64,000 nucleotides of DNA from Natronobacterium texcoconense (GTDB lineage: Archaea; Halobacteriota; Halobacteria; Halobacteriales; Natrialbaceae): the NCBI RefSeq assembly GCF_900104065.1, contig NZ_FNLC01000001.1:868001-932000 (forward strand). The letters run 5' to 3'. The first letter of the stretch is position 1. Every line of letters begins with the position of its first letter. The notes beneath the pieces are model-generated. The model made no database searches, was not told the origin of the DNA, and worked only from the letters and a program-made list of their open reading frames with translations. Positions 63,444-64,000 of this stretch are shown one piece after another. The position numbers and the translations under genes are program-made.

Positions 63444-63473
63444 CCCCTCCGAAGGCGCTTTTCCTCCCGGTGA
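63411..63473 (+). pseudogene. Displaced 3' end of the YdjM-type hydrolase gene
   Basis: Reading from 63411 gives LWWRDGQPGLDPLRRRFSSR and a TGA. The first eleven codons match the end of the hydrolase half of the chimera with one change, and the last nine are a plausible natural C-terminus. An in-frame stop lies just upstream, so it is an orphan exon-like fragment. Confidence 0.8.
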
Positions 63474-63527
63474 GACGCTGACATCGCCGGCTGGGCCTTG
63501 ACGGGCATTCGACCGGATAGAGCAGGT

Positions 63528-64000
63528 ATGGGCTCTCTCGAGGACAGATCGGCACTAGTTACCGGCGCATCGAAAAGTATCGGACGAGGAATCGCGGAGG
63601 CGTTCGCCCGCGAGGGTGCCGACGTGGTGGTGAACTACCACTCGGACGAAGAAGCGGCCGAGGAGACGGTCGAGACGATTGAGGACGACGGCGGGACTGC
63701 GATCGCCGTCCAGGCGGACGTGAGCGACGAGGACGAGGCCCGGCAACTCGTCGAGCGGACCACGGCGGAGTTCGGCGGCGTCGACGTACTCGTGAACAAC
63801 GCGGGCATCCTGGAACCGGCGACGATCGACGAGATGGACGTCGAGACCTGGGACAGGACGATCTCGGTCGATCTCCGTGGAACATTCCTGGTGACGCGGT
63901 TCGCTATCGAGGGGATGCTCGAGCGGGGGAGTGGCCGCATTATCAACGTCGCGTCGCAACTGGGAATCAAGGGGGCCGAAGAGCTCACCCACTACTCGGC
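63528..64000 (+). CDS. Short-chain dehydrogenase/reductase (FabG-like), 3'-truncated by the window
   Basis: At least 157 residues; the frame is open to the window end. It starts MGSLEDRSALVTGASKSIGRGIAEAF with the NAD(P)-binding TGxxxGxG motif. DVLVNNAGILEP is the conserved structural motif. The Ser of the catalytic triad is in IINVASQLGI and the start of the Tyr region in ELTHYS is just visible. It oxidises or reduces an alcohol or ketone; the substrate cannot be predicted. Confidence 0.9.
   Translation, partial: MGSLEDRSALVTGASKSIGRGIAEAFAREGADVVVNYHSDEEAAEETVETIEDDGGTAIAVQADVSDEDEARQLVERTTAEFGGVDVLVNNAGILEPATIDEMDVETWDRTISVDLRGTFLVTRFAIEGMLERGSGRIINVASQLGIKGAEELTHYS

Overview
The window is GC-rich haloarchaeal chromosome, probably from the Natrialba/Natrinema/Haloterrigena group. 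That placement is an inference from acidic proteomes, strong GC3 bias, archaeal TFE and Trm56, TATA-box promoters lying about 25-30 bases from start codons (leaderless mRNAs), twin-arginine secretion signals, a Bat-type regulator and haloarchaeal pilin families.

Layout. 1-11.3 kb is an acetate module: two acetyl-CoA synthetase paralogues flank a Bat-like regulator, a membrane protein and a Tat-exported cysteine-containing protein; the second acs is followed by a two-component sodium/acetate-type symporter and a UspA protein. 11.3-15.7 kb is housekeeping: trm56, tfe, a DUF2110 gene and a lipoprotein. 15.7-25 kb is a complete chemotaxis operon (cheW-Y-B-A-C-CC-D-R) with a CheA carrying about 590 residues of acidic linker and a tandem CheC. 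After a degenerate restriction-nuclease-like gene, 26.1-34.9 kb on the minus strand is a type IV pilus-like operon (ATPase, membrane platform, five pilin-like proteins). 35-38.8 kb holds an acyl-CoA dehydrogenase, tRNA-Arg(CCU) with tRNA-derived fragments beside it, tatA, a peroxiredoxin and an HD phosphohydrolase. 38.8-40.7 kb is an IS200/IS605-type element with intact tnpB and a frameshifted tnpA; a two-hairpin palindromic unit sits in its left end and another inside tnpA. 40.7-63.5 kb mixes regulators, an amidohydrolase, the sdhCDBA operon, an AstE-like deacylase, a GNAT-zinc ribbon fusion, a flippase, a RimK-protease fusion, catalase-peroxidase, an AlkA-type glycosylase and a second SdhA/fumarate reductase-like flavoprotein.

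The most unusual region is 60.7-63.5 kb. A membrane hydrolase gene is fused in frame to the C-terminal half of an Orc1/Cdc6 replication initiator. The gene's natural 3' end is found 2.2 kb downstream, behind a 34-bp direct repeat. Between the repeats lies a more AT-rich insert with a small membrane protein and a Tat-exported protein of unknown function.

Two smaller non-coding signals deserve attention. One is an 82-bp repeat present twice, whose hairpin differs between copies by compensatory base-pair changes. The other is the paired two-hairpin units in the insertion sequence. No CRISPR array or rRNA was seen.
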